A stretch of DNA of 64,000 nt from Maridesulfovibrio sp. (GCF_963677005.1 NZ_OY781616.1:496001-560000); one strand, 5' to 3'. Positions 25,016 through 35,596 are shown, numbered from the stretch's first letter. The notes: generated by a model not told the origin, from the sequence alone. A program made the numbers and translations.

Positions 25016-26380
25016 ATGAGCATACAGAGTTTGAACCCGGCAACCGGGGAAATTGCGGCCTCCTTTGAAGCGTATTCAGAGGGGCAGGTCCAGTCTATAC
25101 TGGAGAGTGTGGCTGATGCATGGTCCGAGTGGAAGGAGAGAAGTTTTGCCGAGCGCGGTGCGTTGCTGAAAAAAGCGGCCGAGCTTTTGCGTGAACGCAG
25201 CGGCATGCTCGCTGAGATAATGGCCGTTGAGATGGGCAAACCGGTCAGGCAGGGTGAAGGCGAGGCCGTAAAATGCGGCACGGTTTGTGACTACTATGCC
25301 GACAACGGTGCTGAAATGCTGGCTCCGACTCCTGTGGAAGGCGCGGGCCGCAAGGCGTACATAACCTATCAGCCTCTGGGAACCGTGCTCACGGTCATGC
25401 CGTGGAACTTTCCGCTGTGGCAGGTGTTTCGCATTGCCGCTCCCTCACTGATGGCTGGTAACGCGGTGGTCCTGAAACACGCCTCCAATGTTCCGCAGTG
25501 CGCTTTGGAAATTGAAAAGATTTTCAGGGACGCCGGTTTTCCGGAGAATATTTTTCGGACCCTTCTGATCGGTGCGCGGCAGGTTGAAGCAGTGCTGGAT
25601 CACGATTCCGTCTTCGCGGTGAGCCTTACCGGAAGTGAATTTGCCGGGCAGAAGGTGGCCTCGGCTGCGGGGGCACGGCTCAAGAAGTCCGTCATGGAGC
25701 TCGGCGGCAGTGATCCTTTCATTGTTCTGGATGATGCGGACATGGATGAAGCTGTCAAAACCGCGATTATCTCCAGATGCAGTAATACCGGCCAGACCTG
25801 TATAGCGGCCAAGCGTTTCATCGTCATGGACGGTGTTTACGACGAATTCCTTTCCCGCATGTCCGCAGCCATGGATAAGCTGGTCGTGGGTGATCCGCTT
25901 GATCGGGACACGGACATGGGTCCCATGTCATCCGCTAAACTTCGCGAAGAGCTTCAGGAACAGGTCGACCGCTGTGTTGCTGCCGGTGGCTGTGCGGTTC
26001 GAGGCGGCAGTATCCCCGAAGGTCCGGGATTCTACTATCCGCCGACAATCGTGGCCGATGTTCCTCCTGCCGCGGACGTCTGCAAAGAGGAACTCTTCGG
26101 CCCGGTGGCCATGCTTTTTCGGGTATCATCGGTTGACGAAGCCGTGGAAATTGCCAACGGCACTCCCTTCGGGCTCGGCGGTTCCATCTGGTCAAAGGAT
26201 GAAGACGGTGCCGAGAAAATCGCGGCCCGAGTCAGGACCGGATGCGTGTTTATCAACAGCCTTGTGCGCAGTGACGTGCATCTGCCCTTCGGCGGAACAG
26301 GTATTTCCGGTTACGGACGTGAACTCGGAACCTACGGCATCCGTGAATTTGTCAATGTAAAACCTGTTTGTATCGGCTGA
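25016..26380 (+). CDS. sad: NAD(P)-dependent succinate-semialdehyde dehydrogenase (Sad/YneI type)
   Basis: A 454-residue aldehyde dehydrogenase closely resembling E. coli Sad (YneI): INPATGE-like start (LNPATGEIAASF), MPWNFPLWQV, LKHASNVPQCA, catalytic glutamate in ELGGSDPFIVLDDAD and catalytic cysteine in NTGQTCIAAKRFIV. It oxidises succinate semialdehyde to succinate, completing GABA breakdown after the aminotransferase; glutarate semialdehyde is an alternative. AAAGGAG lies before the ATG at 25016. It may have its own promoter, since repeat B and about 240 bases separate it from livF; no operator of the GATTCA type was seen there. Confidence 0.88.
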   Translation: MSIQSLNPATGEIAASFEAYSEGQVQSILESVADAWSEWKERSFAERGALLKKAAELLRERSGMLAEIMAVEMGKPVRQGEGEAVKCGTVCDYYADNGAEMLAPTPVEGAGRKAYITYQPLGTVLTVMPWNFPLWQVFRIAAPSLMAGNAVVLKHASNVPQCALEIEKIFRDAGFPENIFRTLLIGARQVEAVLDHDSVFAVSLTGSEFAGQKVASAAGARLKKSVMELGGSDPFIVLDDADMDEAVKTAIISRCSNTGQTCIAAKRFIVMDGVYDEFLSRMSAAMDKLVVGDPLDRDTDMGPMSSAKLREELQEQVDRCVAAGGCAVRGGSIPEGPGFYYPPTIVADVPPAADVCKEELFGPVAMLFRVSSVDEAVEIANGTPFGLGGSIWSKDEDGAEKIAARVRTGCVFINSLVRSDVHLPFGGTGISGYGRELGTYGIREFVNVKPVCIG

Positions 26381-26445
26381 TTAGAATAAACGTACAGCCT
26401 CTACTGCTTCAAGGAATGACAGGCCTAGCGTTTTCCCATGGTATG

Positions 26446-26491
26446 CCAGCGGCGAAATCAGATCATTAAAAGTGCGAAGCGCATCAAATCA
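26446..26491 (+). repeat. composite intergenic repeat, partial copy C
   Basis: Only the right part remains: CCAGCGGCGAAATCA, then ATTAAAAGTGCGAAGCGCATCA. It matches the distal segment of copies A, B and F. Confidence 0.6.
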
Positions 26492-26501
26492 AATATGCTG
26501 G

Positions 26502-26538
26502 AAGGCCGGTTTCAAAAAATGAAACCGGCCTTTGTTCT
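26502..26538. terminator. bidirectional terminator between sad and the sensor kinase gene
   Basis: A perfect stem with AAGGCCGGTTTCA and TGAAACCGGCCTT arms is followed by TGTTCTTT on the plus strand. Both flanking genes converge on it. Confidence 0.8.
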
Positions 26539-26564
26539 TTCTGTTTCGGATAAGAGGAGAGAGC

Positions 26565-27917
26565 TTACTTTTCAGGCGGTTCCAGCGGCAGGGAGATTGT
26601 TATGGTCAGTCCGGAGGGCATGTTGTTGCGTGCACGGATTGTTCCGCCGTGAGCTGCGATGGCTCGTTTTGCAATGGCCAGTCCGAGCCCTGATCCGCGG
26701 CCTTTGCTGTTTAGTCTTATGAACGGCTCGAAAATGTGGGCAAGTTTTCCTTCCGGGACTCCCGGTCCATTATCCGAAATCTCTATGGAACAGGAAGTTT
26801 TGTTTTGGTCGATAACCACCGAGGCATTGACTGAAGAACCTTCCGGGCTGTGGCGTATTGCATTGCGCAGCACGTTTTCAATGGCCCTGCGCACCAGTTC
26901 CGCATCACCTTTTATGGTTGTTCCTTCTCCTGATTCATCTTCGTCCGTCAGGTTCATGGTTAGACTTATTCCGGCCTGTTCGGCCTCAAATCCGGAATTA
27001 TTCACCACTACGCGGGTAAGTTCCTGTAGATCGAAGTAATCTTCCATGGTTCCGCCGCTTTCCACTCTGGAAAGGGTCAGCAGTTCCCCGACAAGATCAT
27101 CCATCCTTGCGGATTCCTGTTCTATGCGATCCAGCAGGGCCGGGGTGCGTTCCGGTATCTGCCGGGCCAGACCTACGGCCATGTGGAGTCTGGCCAGTGG
27201 TGATCTAAGTTCGTGAGAGACGTCGTGCAGCAGTTGTTCGCGGGATTCTACCAGGATTTGCATGCGTTCCGCCATCTGGTCGAAGTCACGGGCCAGATCG
27301 GCTATTTCATCGCGGCGTTTACCCATCATTTCTTTCAGCCTGATATCAAGTATTCCGGATGCCAGCTTTTCGAATCCCATTTTCAGACGCCAGACCGGGG
27401 CGGTAAGATACCAGGCCAGCAGGGAACTGAACAGGAGTCCGCCCAGAAGTCCCAGAATCGGGAGTTCAAGAGGAAAACTCAGCGGGCCCGGATTGGGGCG
27501 GGGCATCAGGGCTGCGGAGTTGAAATTCAGCCGGATGTGCGAACCGTCCGGCAGGGTTTCCATGCGTGAATAGACCGGACCCTGTTGAAACGGCTCTTCC
27601 GCATGCATCCGGGGGGTCTTTTCCATAGGGGGCGGCGGAACGGGCACATCAGCTGGAATCAGCTCGTAGGACAGCCGGAAACGGTCTTTTCCCGGATGAT
27701 CTCTGAGCATTTCCGCAAGACCGGCCTCTCCCTTATCTTGCAGGACCGTTGCTGCGGAGCTTAGGACTGTTTCGGCAACGGATCGTTCTATTTCCATTTC
27801 CCACGGCTGCGGATGGTGAAAGTCGTTCAGGGAAAAGATTATCCAGACTCCTTCCACTATGCATATAAATGTCAGCCAGAAGCTGAACAATATTTTCCAG
27901 AATAATCTTAAGCGCAT
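26565..27917 (-). CDS. CpxA-like sensor histidine kinase
   Basis: A 450-residue membrane kinase with a first TM helix at about 8-28, a periplasmic domain with a proline-rich stretch (VPVPPPPMEK), a second TM at about 152-172, HAMP, the phosphorylated His235 in HDVSHELRSPLARL and HATPase boxes (NVLRNAIRHSP, DNGPGVPEGKLAHIFEPF, GSGLGLAIAK). The HAMP-adjacent sequence and H-box are CpxA-like, suggesting envelope-stress sensing. The start at 27917 is used: the longer frame runs inside the response regulator gene. Its first 10 bases overlap that gene. Confidence 0.85.
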   Translation of the reverse strand: MRLRLFWKILFSFWLTFICIVEGVWIIFSLNDFHHPQPWEMEIERSVAETVLSSAATVLQDKGEAGLAEMLRDHPGKDRFRLSYELIPADVPVPPPPMEKTPRMHAEEPFQQGPVYSRMETLPDGSHIRLNFNSAALMPRPNPGPLSFPLELPILGLLGGLLFSSLLAWYLTAPVWRLKMGFEKLASGILDIRLKEMMGKRRDEIADLARDFDQMAERMQILVESREQLLHDVSHELRSPLARLHMAVGLARQIPERTPALLDRIEQESARMDDLVGELLTLSRVESGGTMEDYFDLQELTRVVVNNSGFEAEQAGISLTMNLTDEDESGEGTTIKGDAELVRRAIENVLRNAIRHSPEGSSVNASVVIDQNKTSCSIEISDNGPGVPEGKLAHIFEPFIRLNSKGRGSGLGLAIAKRAIAAHGGTIRARNNMPSGLTITISLPLEPPEK

Positions 27918-28606
27918 CCGTTTTGTATCCTGTAGCCTATCCCGCGGACGGTCTCTATGGTGATCTCGTTTCCTGCCGCCTTGGCCAGTTTCTGGCGCAG
28001 ATGGCTCATGTGCACATCCACGCTTCTGTCGTACGGTTCCCGTACTCGTCCGAGTACTTTTTCGGAAAGTTCGTCCTTGGTTACCACACGGTCCCCGAAG
28101 CGGATAAGCATTTCCAGACAGTTGAACTCGGAGGCGGTCAGTTCCAGAGGGTTGCCGTCCCAATGGACTGTTCTTTGCGGAATCTGCAGTTTCAGCCGTC
28201 CCATGGTGAATTCGTTTCTGCGCCATGTGGGCGCGCTTTTGTCCGTGCGGCGGAGAATCGCTCGCAGTCTGGCGACCAGTTCCCTTGGGTAGCACGGCTT
28301 TGGAATGTAGTCGTCTGCGCCCATTTCCAAGCCCAGAATGCGATCAATATGATCGCCCTTGGCTGTGAGCATGATTATGGGAACGCGGCTGGAACGCCTG
28401 ACCATGCGCAGGACTTCAACTCCATCCCTGTCCGGAAGCATGATGTCCAGTATTATCGCGTCATATGAACCGGACAGGGCCTCTTCGGTCCCTTTTATTC
28501 CGTTGTGCACGACTTTTGTATCAAAGCCCTCGGCTTCCAGATATTCGGTCAGCAGGTTTCCAAGGTCTGTATCGTCATCAATAATCAGGATTCGCATATT
28601 TTTCAT
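27908..28606 (-). CDS. OmpR/CpxR-family response regulator
   Basis: A 232-residue regulator. The receiver domain has acidic pocket DDD near residues 10-12 and phospho-acceptor Asp54 (IILDIMLPDRDG), with Thr in MLTAKG and Lys in PKPCYPRELVARL. The C-terminal winged helix (LTASEFNCLEMLIRFGDRVVTKDELSEKVLG ... YDRSVDVHMSHLRQKL ... IETVRGIGYRI) is OmpR-type. The start is taken at ATG 28606; ATG 28597 is possible. It is divergent from the macA-type gene, and a tandem TTTACACT repeat lies between them. Confidence 0.88.
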   Translation of the reverse strand: MKNMRILIIDDDTDLGNLLTEYLEAEGFDTKVVHNGIKGTEEALSGSYDAIILDIMLPDRDGVEVLRMVRRSSRVPIIMLTAKGDHIDRILGLEMGADDYIPKPCYPRELVARLRAILRRTDKSAPTWRRNEFTMGRLKLQIPQRTVHWDGNPLELTASEFNCLEMLIRFGDRVVTKDELSEKVLGRVREPYDRSVDVHMSHLRQKLAKAAGNEITIETVRGIGYRIQNGCA

Positions 28607-28657
28607 GAGAATGACTTTATACAACTTTCGGCTTTAAGCGAAGGGGCTTAATCCTGA

Positions 28658-28676
28658 TTTACACTCTCTTTACACT
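28658..28676. promoter_or_regulatory. tandem operator for the OmpR-type regulator
   Basis: Two identical copies of TTTACACT start 11 bases apart, one helical turn. On the other strand they read AGTGTAAA, resembling the tandem GTAAA boxes of CpxR. The position, between the regulator gene and the efflux operon, fits shared control. Confidence 0.6.
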
Positions 28677-28763
28677 TTGTTGCCCTGAAATTAACCCCCG
28701 TCCGTTCTTTTATCGGCTATGTGAGAAGCGAGAGAAAGAGGGCTGTAGTCAGCCGCGTTGAAT

Positions 28764-28793
28764 CGGTCCGTATTCCGGAGTGGATACGGACCG
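28764..28793 (+). promoter_or_regulatory. inverted repeat upstream of the efflux operon
   Basis: CGGTCCGTAT and ATACGGACCG form a perfect 10-base stem with a 10-base spacer, ending 27 bases before the macA-type ATG. No T-run follows, so it is more likely a 5' leader hairpin or an operator than a terminator. Confidence 0.5.
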
Positions 28794-28820
28794 GTCCCGT
28801 TTGTAATTGCAGGAGCGTAA

Positions 28821-30005
28821 ATGAATAGATTTTTTAAATTGGGCCTGGTCGTTATGCTTATCGGTGTAGGGATCGGGGCGAAGATGGTAATTTTTCCGAA
28901 GACTCAGACTGTACAGTATCTGACGGAAAAGGTTTCTACCGGAGATATAAGGGAAACCGTGCTGGCTACGGGTACGCTTGAAGCCTTCAAACAGGTCAGT
29001 GTAGGAGCTCAGGCATCCGGACAGGTCAAATCGCTCAAGGTCGCGCTGGGTGATGAGGTCTCCAAAGGTGATCTTATCGCTGAAATCGATGCTCAGTCGC
29101 AGAGAAACAATCTGCGTATAGCAGAGGCTGATCTCGCTAATGTCAAGGCTCAGCGGGCGGCCAAAAAGGCAACTCTGCTGCAGGCTGAATCCGAATATAA
29201 ACGCCAGAAGGGGATGCTCAAACTGAAAGCCACCTCCACGCAGGATTATGAAAGCGCGCTGGCCACCCTGACCGGAACAGAGGCCGATATAGCCGCGCTG
29301 GACGCCCAGATCGTGGCCGCCGCCATTGATGTGGATACGGCCCGTGTGGATCTCGGCTATACTTCCATTACCGCTCCCATGGACGGTGTGGTTGTGGCAG
29401 TGGTCACCAAGGAAGGGCAGACGGTCAATGCCGCGCAGTCCACTCCGACCATCGTCAAGCTGGCCCAGCTCGACACCATGACCGTCAAGGCGGAGGTGTC
29501 GGAGGCCGATGTTGTGCACGTTCATCCCGGCCAGAAGGTATATTTCACCATTCTCGGAGAACCGGACCACAGATATGAGGCCGTACTGCGCAGCATAGAG
29601 CCGGCCCCGGATTCCATTGAGGATGATGACAGTTCGGACACCACCAGTTCCGAGGACGAGGCCATCTACTACAATGCCCTTTTTGATGTACCGAACCCGG
29701 ACCGCAAACTGCGTATCTCCATGACAGCTGAAGTGACCATTGTCCTTGACGAAGCAAAGAACGTGCTGCTGATTCCCGAAGCCGCACTCGGACCTTCAAA
29801 CGGACAGGGCAAGAGCTCCGTCCGGGTTCTGGGGCCTGATAACAGGGCACAGGAACGGGCGGTCAGCACCGGTTTGAGCGATTCCGTCAACGTGCAGATT
29901 CTGGACGGCCTCAAGGACGGCGAACGTGTGATTCTGGGTGAGGCCGACGCACAGGCCGTTGTCGAGGAGGAATCCAATCGCCACCGCCCGCCGATGGGGT
30001 TCTGA
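28821..30005 (+). CDS. macA: MacA-like periplasmic adaptor (membrane fusion protein)
   Basis: A 394-residue HlyD/RND-type adaptor. It has an N-terminal TM anchor ([19 protein letters not shown]), a lipoyl half ([22 protein letters not shown]), a helical hairpin (residues about 90-170), the second lipoyl half ([18 protein letters not shown]) and a beta-barrel plus membrane-proximal domain ([11 protein letters not shown]). The MacA-like acidic insertion ([14 protein letters not shown]) is visible. It links the inner-membrane MacB-type ATPase to an outer-membrane channel. The MacB gene starts 2 bases after its stop. Confidence 0.88.
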   Translation: MNRFFKLGLVVMLIGVGIGAKMVIFPKTQTVQYLTEKVSTGDIRETVLATGTLEAFKQVSVGAQASGQVKSLKVALGDEVSKGDLIAEIDAQSQRNNLRIAEADLANVKAQRAAKKATLLQAESEYKRQKGMLKLKATSTQDYESALATLTGTEADIAALDAQIVAAAIDVDTARVDLGYTSITAPMDGVVVAVVTKEGQTVNAAQSTPTIVKLAQLDTMTVKAEVSEADVVHVHPGQKVYFTILGEPDHRYEAVLRSIEPAPDSIEDDDSSDTTSSEDEAIYYNALFDVPNPDRKLRISMTAEVTIVLDEAKNVLLIPEAALGPSNGQGKSSVRVLGPDNRAQERAVSTGLSDSVNVQILDGLKDGERVILGEADAQAVVEEESNRHRPPMGF

Positions 30006-30007
30006 TC

Positions 30008-31954
30008 ATGCCGTTATTGCAGGTTGAAAATCTTCGTAAGGAATACCCGGCTGGCGACAGTATGATGGCCGTGCTCAAGGACATCAACCTGAGCATAGAG
30101 GCCGGGGAGATGGTGGCTATTGTCGGTTCTTCCGGCTCGGGCAAATCCACGCTCATGAATATCCTCGGCTGTCTCGACCAGCCTTCCGGCGGATCGTACC
30201 GGATCTCCGGACGCGATGTGAGCGAACTGGATGCTGATGAACTGGCCAGACTCAGGCGCGAATATTTCGGATTCATCTTTCAGCGCTATCATCTTCTTCC
30301 TTCGCTTACGGCTGCTGGTAATGTAGAAATCCCTGCCGTTTATGCCGGAATGGATTCGGTTTCACGCCGTGACAGGGCTGAACTGCTCCTCTCCAGACTT
30401 GGATTGCAGGACCGCATGGACCACCGGCCGGGCCAGCTTTCCGGGGGGCAGCAGCAGCGGGTGAGCATCTCCCGCGCCCTGATGAACGGCGGACAGGTCA
30501 TACTCGCCGACGAACCCACCGGAGCACTGGACAGCAGCAGCGGCCGGGAAACCATGAATCTGCTTACCGAACTTAACCGCGAGGGGCATACCATTGTCGT
30601 GGTCACCCATGACATGGAAGTTGCCGCCTATGCGAACCGGATTATTGAAATCCGTGACGGAGAAATCATCTCCGACCGTTTGACTGCCGATGCCGCGGCT
30701 GAATCTGACGGGCAGCCCGGCGATGTTGTTGCAGCCCGAGGGGCCACAGCGGGATGGGCGGCCAAGCTCAATGAACTGCTGCTCATGGCTGTTTCGGCCA
30801 TGGCTTCGCACAAGCTGCGGACTTTTCTGACCATGCTGGGGATCATAATCGGCATTGCCTCGGTGGTTTCGGTTGTCGCGCTGGGGCAGGGCTCGCAGCA
30901 GCGGGTTCTGAAGGACATCAGCGCTATCGGCACAAACGTGATCGACATTTTCCCCGGCGAGGATTTCGGAGATCGTAAATCCGAGAATATTCATACCCTG
31001 GTTCCGGCAGATGCCGAGGTTCTCGCCCGGCAGTCCTATGTGGACAGCGTGACCCCTAAGCTCTCCACCACAGTGGAGTTGCGCTATCGCAATATCGATG
31101 TTTCGGCTTCGGTAAGCGGGGTGGGGGATCAGTATTTCAGGGTCTACGGCTACGAGATGGCTTCAGGCAAGCCGTTTGACCGGGACATGGTCAAACGAAT
31201 CAGGCAGGTGGCGGTAATCGACCAGAACACGCGTAAAAGGCTGTTCGGCGATGAACAGGACGTTGTGGGCCGGGTGATCATCCTCGGCAGCGTTCCCTGC
31301 CGCATCATCGGAGTTACAAAGAAAAAGCAGGCCATGTTCGGCAACAGCGATTCCCTCAATATCTGGGTTCCGTACACCACGGCCATGCACAGGATTATAG
31401 GCCAATCCCATCTGGGCAGCATAACCGTGCGGGTAAAGGACGGAGCGCCCATGCAGGCGGCAGAAAAAGGCATCCAGAAGCTGCTTGTGCGTAGGCACAA
31501 GCTCAAGGATTTTTTCATAATGAACACGGATACCATCCGTAAGACCATAGAAAGCACCACGCAGACCATGACGCTGCTGGTCTCAGCCATTGCCGTCATC
31601 TCGCTGGTGGTGGGCGGAATCGGAGTAATGAACATCATGCTCGTCTCCGTTACCGAGCGGACTGGAGAAATCGGCGTGCGCATGGCTGTAGGAGCACGCC
31701 GCAGCGACATAATGAGCCAGTTTCTCATTGAAGCCGTGCTGGTCTGTCTGCTGGGCGGGGTGCTGGGAATACTGCTGGCCTTTGCCGCGGGATTTTTCAT
31801 CTCGCACAGCGGCAGCAGTTTCAGCATGGTCTATTCGCCGGTATCAATGGTCCTCGCATTTGTCTGCTCCACACTGATCGGCGTGGTCTTCGGTTACCTT
31901 CCGGCCCGCAACGCCGCTCATCTCAATCCGGTTGACGCTCTTGTGCGTGAATAA
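30008..31954 (+). CDS. macB: MacB-type ABC transporter ATPase/permease
   Basis: A 648-residue fusion of an N-terminal ABC ATPase (Walker [10 protein letters not shown], signature [15 protein letters not shown], Walker [14 protein letters not shown]) to a C-terminal permease with one TM helix ([22 protein letters not shown]), a large periplasmic domain and three C-terminal helices with the FtsX motif ([30 protein letters not shown]). This is the MacB architecture and length. It exports macrolides, lipopeptides or envelope components; the substrate here is unknown. Confidence 0.92.
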   Translation: MPLLQVENLRKEYPAGDSMMAVLKDINLSIEAGEMVAIVGSSGSGKSTLMNILGCLDQPSGGSYRISGRDVSELDADELARLRREYFGFIFQRYHLLPSLTAAGNVEIPAVYAGMDSVSRRDRAELLLSRLGLQDRMDHRPGQLSGGQQQRVSISRALMNGGQVILADEPTGALDSSSGRETMNLLTELNREGHTIVVVTHDMEVAAYANRIIEIRDGEIISDRLTADAAAESDGQPGDVVAARGATAGWAAKLNELLLMAVSAMASHKLRTFLTMLGIIIGIASVVSVVALGQGSQQRVLKDISAIGTNVIDIFPGEDFGDRKSENIHTLVPADAEVLARQSYVDSVTPKLSTTVELRYRNIDVSASVSGVGDQYFRVYGYEMASGKPFDRDMVKRIRQVAVIDQNTRKRLFGDEQDVVGRVIILGSVPCRIIGVTKKKQAMFGNSDSLNIWVPYTTAMHRIIGQSHLGSITVRVKDGAPMQAAEKGIQKLLVRRHKLKDFFIMNTDTIRKTIESTTQTMTLLVSAIAVISLVVGGIGVMNIMLVSVTERTGEIGVRMAVGARRSDIMSQFLIEAVLVCLLGGVLGILLAFAAGFFISHSGSSFSMVYSPVSMVLAFVCSTLIGVVFGYLPARNAAHLNPVDALVRE

Positions 31955-31969
31955 CAGGTAAGGAACAAC

Positions 31970-33364
31970 ATGTTACGCATTTTATATATCATTCTAATCA
32001 CGATGGTACTTAGCAGCTGCGGGTCGCTGCTTCGGACAGACTACACCCCGCCGGAACTCAATGTTCCCAAAGTCTGGAACGGACTCGGCAACGCGACTGC
32101 GGAAGCGGCCGGGTGGCCTGACGGTTTCGGCGATCCGGAGCTCTCAAGGCTGGTAAAGCTTGCTCTGGAGCGCAATAATGACCTCGCAGCCGCAGCCTTT
32201 CGGGTACGGCAGGCGCAGCTTAAGGCCGGGCTGGCGTACAACGACCAGTTGCCCCAGTTTTCCGGTGATATCAGCGGAAACAACAAGAAGGTTTTTGACG
32301 AAAAGGATTGGACCAATTCCTATTCCGCCGGGTTTGATATCAGTTATGAGGCGGACCTGTGGGGCAGATTGTCGCGCACGCACGATTCGGCCGTGTGGGA
32401 AGCTGTTGCGACCAATGAAGACCGTCTGAGCACGGCTTTGAGTCTGGTGAGCACCACCATGAAGCTGTACTGGAAAATTGCTTATCACAACGTCCGGTTG
32501 AGGCTCAGTCGGCGCAATATCGAATCTTCGGAAGAAACTCTTGGGCTGATGGAGGCGCAGAGACGATACGGCGCGGCCACGGACCTTGAGGTTAATGAAG
32601 CCCTTCAGGATCTGGCCAGTCTGCGGGCCGAGCACTGGAGCATAGTGCAGGAACGGCAGGAGGATATAAATGCTCTGGCCGTGCTTTTCGATATGCCTCC
32701 GGGCAAGATCATGGCCGACCCCCAGAAATTGATAAACACCGACCTTCCGGTAATTCCGGCCGGTCTTCCGGCGGACATTCTCGCCCGCAGACCGGATTTG
32801 CGTGCCGCGGAAACGCGGCTGCGCGAACTGCTGGCCAATACCGACGTTGCACGGGCGAATTTTTATCCCACCTTATCGCTTACCGGAACTCTGGGAAGTT
32901 CCAGCACCGAGCTTGCCAACCTGCTGGACAATCCCTTTGCCGCACTGGCCTCAAACATCACCTTTCCTTTCCTGAACTGGCACAAGCTTGAGCTCAGTCT
33001 GGATGAATCAAAGGCGGAATATGATGAGGCTGTGGTCAATTTCCGGCAGACTTTTTATGAGGCGATGAAAGATGTGGAGAACGCTCTTTCCAACCGCGAT
33101 AATCTGGTCAGACAGGGGAATCGGCTTACCGACAGCCTGATTGCCGCCCGCAAGGTGGAAAATATTTATGAGGTCCGCTACAAATCCGGAGCAGGGACTT
33201 TGAAGGACTGGCTTGATGCTCAGGATACCCGGCGCAAGGCTGAAGCATCCGTTGCCGAGAATCTTTACAACCGTCTGGTCAACCATGTGACTTTATACGA
33301 AGCCCTTGGCGGTGATCCTACAGGGAAGGATATTGCTGTCCCTAAAGACGAGGAGCAGGGGTAA
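31970..33364 (+). CDS. outer-membrane efflux lipoprotein (TolC/NodT family)
   Basis: A 464-residue outer-membrane factor. The N-terminus is a lipoprotein signal with a lipobox (MVLSSCGS). The two duplicated OEP domains follow, with family sequences LALERNNDLAAAAFRVRQAQ, DISYEADLWGRLSR, LPADILARRPDLRAAETRLRE and ARANFYPTLSLTG. It should be the exit duct for the MacAB-like pump whose genes lie directly upstream (15-base gap). Confidence 0.9.
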   Translation: MLRILYIILITMVLSSCGSLLRTDYTPPELNVPKVWNGLGNATAEAAGWPDGFGDPELSRLVKLALERNNDLAAAAFRVRQAQLKAGLAYNDQLPQFSGDISGNNKKVFDEKDWTNSYSAGFDISYEADLWGRLSRTHDSAVWEAVATNEDRLSTALSLVSTTMKLYWKIAYHNVRLRLSRRNIESSEETLGLMEAQRRYGAATDLEVNEALQDLASLRAEHWSIVQERQEDINALAVLFDMPPGKIMADPQKLINTDLPVIPAGLPADILARRPDLRAAETRLRELLANTDVARANFYPTLSLTGTLGSSSTELANLLDNPFAALASNITFPFLNWHKLELSLDESKAEYDEAVVNFRQTFYEAMKDVENALSNRDNLVRQGNRLTDSLIAARKVENIYEVRYKSGAGTLKDWLDAQDTRRKAEASVAENLYNRLVNHVTLYEALGGDPTGKDIAVPKDEEQG

Positions 33365-33435
33365 GTCCTATTTCCGGAGATTGGCGCCAGTGGAATATGG
33401 AGGCTTGGAATAAGTTTTCTTTGCGAGCGGAACGA

Positions 33436-33488
33436 AAAAAAAGAGACCGGAATCCGTGCGTTTTTTGCACACAGATTCCGGTCTTTTC
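33436..33488. terminator. bidirectional terminator between the efflux operon and chemoreceptor gene
   Basis: GACCGGAATC and GATTCCGGTC arms with an inner GTGC/GCAC pairing are flanked by an A-run on the left and TTTTCTT on the right, so it can act on both converging genes. Confidence 0.85.
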
Positions 33489-33502
33489 TTGTGTAAACGG
33501 GA

Positions 33503-35596
33503 CTATGAATTCTTCAGGTCATCAATCAGGCTGTTGAGCCTGTGGGTCAGTTCTTCCAGATTGGCCATGGCATCGGATGACTGCTCCATGGCGTAGAAGT
33601 TTTCTTCGGCTATGCGGTTGATCTCCGAAGTGGACATGTTGATTTCTTCGGAGGCCGCACTCTGTTCTTCGGCTGCCGTGGCAATTGACTGTACCTGATC
33701 GGCCACCATTTCGATGATTCCGAGTATGGAGTTGAGCGCATCGCCTGCTTCATTTACCAGCGAGGTGGTGGAGTCGACCATCTCTGTTGTCTCGGACATG
33801 GTATTTATTGAATCCCGAGATGATTTCTGTATGGATCCTATGGCCTCCCCAACTTCCGAGGTGGCGGTCATGGTTTTTTCAGCCAGCTTGCGGACTTCGT
33901 CTGCGACTACGGCAAAGCCTCTTCCGGCTTCGCCTGCACGCGCTGCTTCAATGGCAGCATTCAGGGCCAGCAGGTTGGTCTGGTCCGCAATGTCGGTTAT
34001 CACGCTCATTACGCTGCTGATATCTTCCGCCTTCTGGCCGAGCTGGCCCATTTCATTGCCGAGTTTTGCAGATTCGGTTTTCAGGTTGGCAACTGCGGTT
34101 ACAACTTTTTCAACAATTTCCGATCCGTGAACAGCTTCACTGCGAGCCCTGTTTGCCTCTTCTGAACTTCTGGAAGCATTAGATGCAACTTCAAGTACCG
34201 TTGCATTCATCTCTTCCATGGCGGTTGCGTTTTCCGCCGCCCGTTCGCGCTGCAGTTCCGAGCCGTGTCTGGATTCTTCCACGTTGGCGGAAAGCTGGGT
34301 GGAAGAGGATGAAATCCGTTCGACTATTTCTTCCAGCTGTTCGGCAGCCCGCAGCATACCTTCCCTTTTTGCACTTTCCGCAAGGCGGGTAGCTTCTTCG
34401 GCAATAACGGTTTTTTCTTCCGCTTCAATGGCTTTTTCTTCTGCCTCGCGGGTTTTGTCTTCGGCAAGGGAAATGGTTTTGATCAGTTCTGCTGTCATGG
34501 ATTGCAGGTTGTCCAGCAGTTCGCGCAGTTCGGCTTTGTACGAGAGGGCTTCAGGCTGAGTGTTGTAGTTGCCTGCTGCGATCTGCTTTGCAAATGTGCC
34601 CATGGCATGCAGGGGTTTTACCAGACTGGAGTTGATCAGCAACGCTCCGAGCACTCCGAATATGATGGCAGCCACAACCGCAATCCCGGACATGGTCAGA
34701 TTCGCTTCACGGGAAGCGGCGTATATTTCGTCATGGGGAATAAAAGCTATAAGGGTCCATCCTGTAGCCTTGGACCGTAATATTTCGGCAGAAAATTTTG
34801 AGCCGTTGAATTCCAGTGAACTGAGCCAGCGCTGCTTGGAGTAAAAGGCTGTTTTGATAGCCTCATTCTTTATCTCGTCAACTTTTTTGAAGTTGTTTTC
34901 CGGCGTAGCCGGATCGGCGAGGATTTTTCCGTCTCCCTGCACGAGAACGACGAATCCGGTTTCCCCTATTTTAAGGTTGCCGATTATCTTGGTCATATTA
35001 CCCAGGGAAATATCTACTGCGGAAATCCCTATGAGGTTTCCTGCGCTGTTTTTGATCTTCGTCACCACCCCGATATTGGGAATTCCTTCAGTGGTGATAT
35101 AGGCGGAAAGCAGGGTGCTTTCGGAAGGCGAGTTTTTTCCTTGCGTATACCACGGGCGTTTACGCGGATCGTAATCGTTTTTTATGGTTTCCGTACCGTC
35201 CTGCGTGTATCCCCCGTCCTCAAAGCCGAGGTATACGTAAGCAAATGTGGGGTTGGCCTTCATCAGGTCGTTTGCCAGGCGATTGACCGTTTTTTCCGAT
35301 TCACTGGACGCTGCTGCGCCGGGTTTTGTGGGGCTGCTGAGCTCAAAATATCTGGTCCATTTGCCCATGGCATTTTGCGTTTCGGAAAGTCCTGCCACGA
35401 ATTTGCTTACATTCTCCGCTTTTTTCAATATTTCGGAAATGTAATTATCAATAAGTTCAAGCTCCTGGCTTGCTGTCTTTCGGTAGGAATCTTCTGCTGT
35501 GGAGTCAAATTGCATTGAAACGGTCAGCATCACCAAACCTACAGAGATAACCATGGGGAAAATTATCGCCAGGATCATTCGTGTTTTTATCCTCAT
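33503..35596 (-). CDS. methyl-accepting chemotaxis protein with Cache sensor
   Basis: A 697-residue transmembrane chemoreceptor. TM1 lies at about 8-28. A periplasmic dCache domain carries the conserved [10 protein letters not shown] and is followed by [11 protein letters not shown]2 is at about 300-320, followed by a HAMP domain, a Glu/Ala-rich coiled coil ([22 protein letters not shown]) and the signalling tip [38 protein letters not shown], cut here by its conserved order. It senses a small molecule, often an amino acid or organic acid, and signals to CheA. It lacks a C-terminal CheR-tethering pentapeptide. Confidence 0.9.
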   Translation of the reverse strand: MRIKTRMILAIIFPMVISVGLVMLTVSMQFDSTAEDSYRKTASQELELIDNYISEILKKAENVSKFVAGLSETQNAMGKWTRYFELSSPTKPGAAASSESEKTVNRLANDLMKANPTFAYVYLGFEDGGYTQDGTETIKNDYDPRKRPWYTQGKNSPSESTLLSAYITTEGIPNIGVVTKIKNSAGNLIGISAVDISLGNMTKIIGNLKIGETGFVVLVQGDGKILADPATPENNFKKVDEIKNEAIKTAFYSKQRWLSSLEFNGSKFSAEILRSKATGWTLIAFIPHDEIYAASREANLTMSGIAVVAAIIFGVLGALLINSSLVKPLHAMGTFAKQIAAGNYNTQPEALSYKAELRELLDNLQSMTAELIKTISLAEDKTREAEEKAIEAEEKTVIAEEATRLAESAKREGMLRAAEQLEEIVERISSSSTQLSANVEESRHGSELQRERAAENATAMEEMNATVLEVASNASRSSEEANRARSEAVHGSEIVEKVVTAVANLKTESAKLGNEMGQLGQKAEDISSVMSVITDIADQTNLLALNAAIEAARAGEAGRGFAVVADEVRKLAEKTMTATSEVGEAIGSIQKSSRDSINTMSETTEMVDSTTSLVNEAGDALNSILGIIEMVADQVQSIATAAEEQSAASEEINMSTSEINRIAEENFYAMEQSSDAMANLEELTHRLNSLIDDLKNS

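Noticed and set aside
27918..28295. N-terminal extension of the sensor kinase
   Set aside because: It lies inside the response regulator gene and adds low-complexity sequence before a clear TM start.
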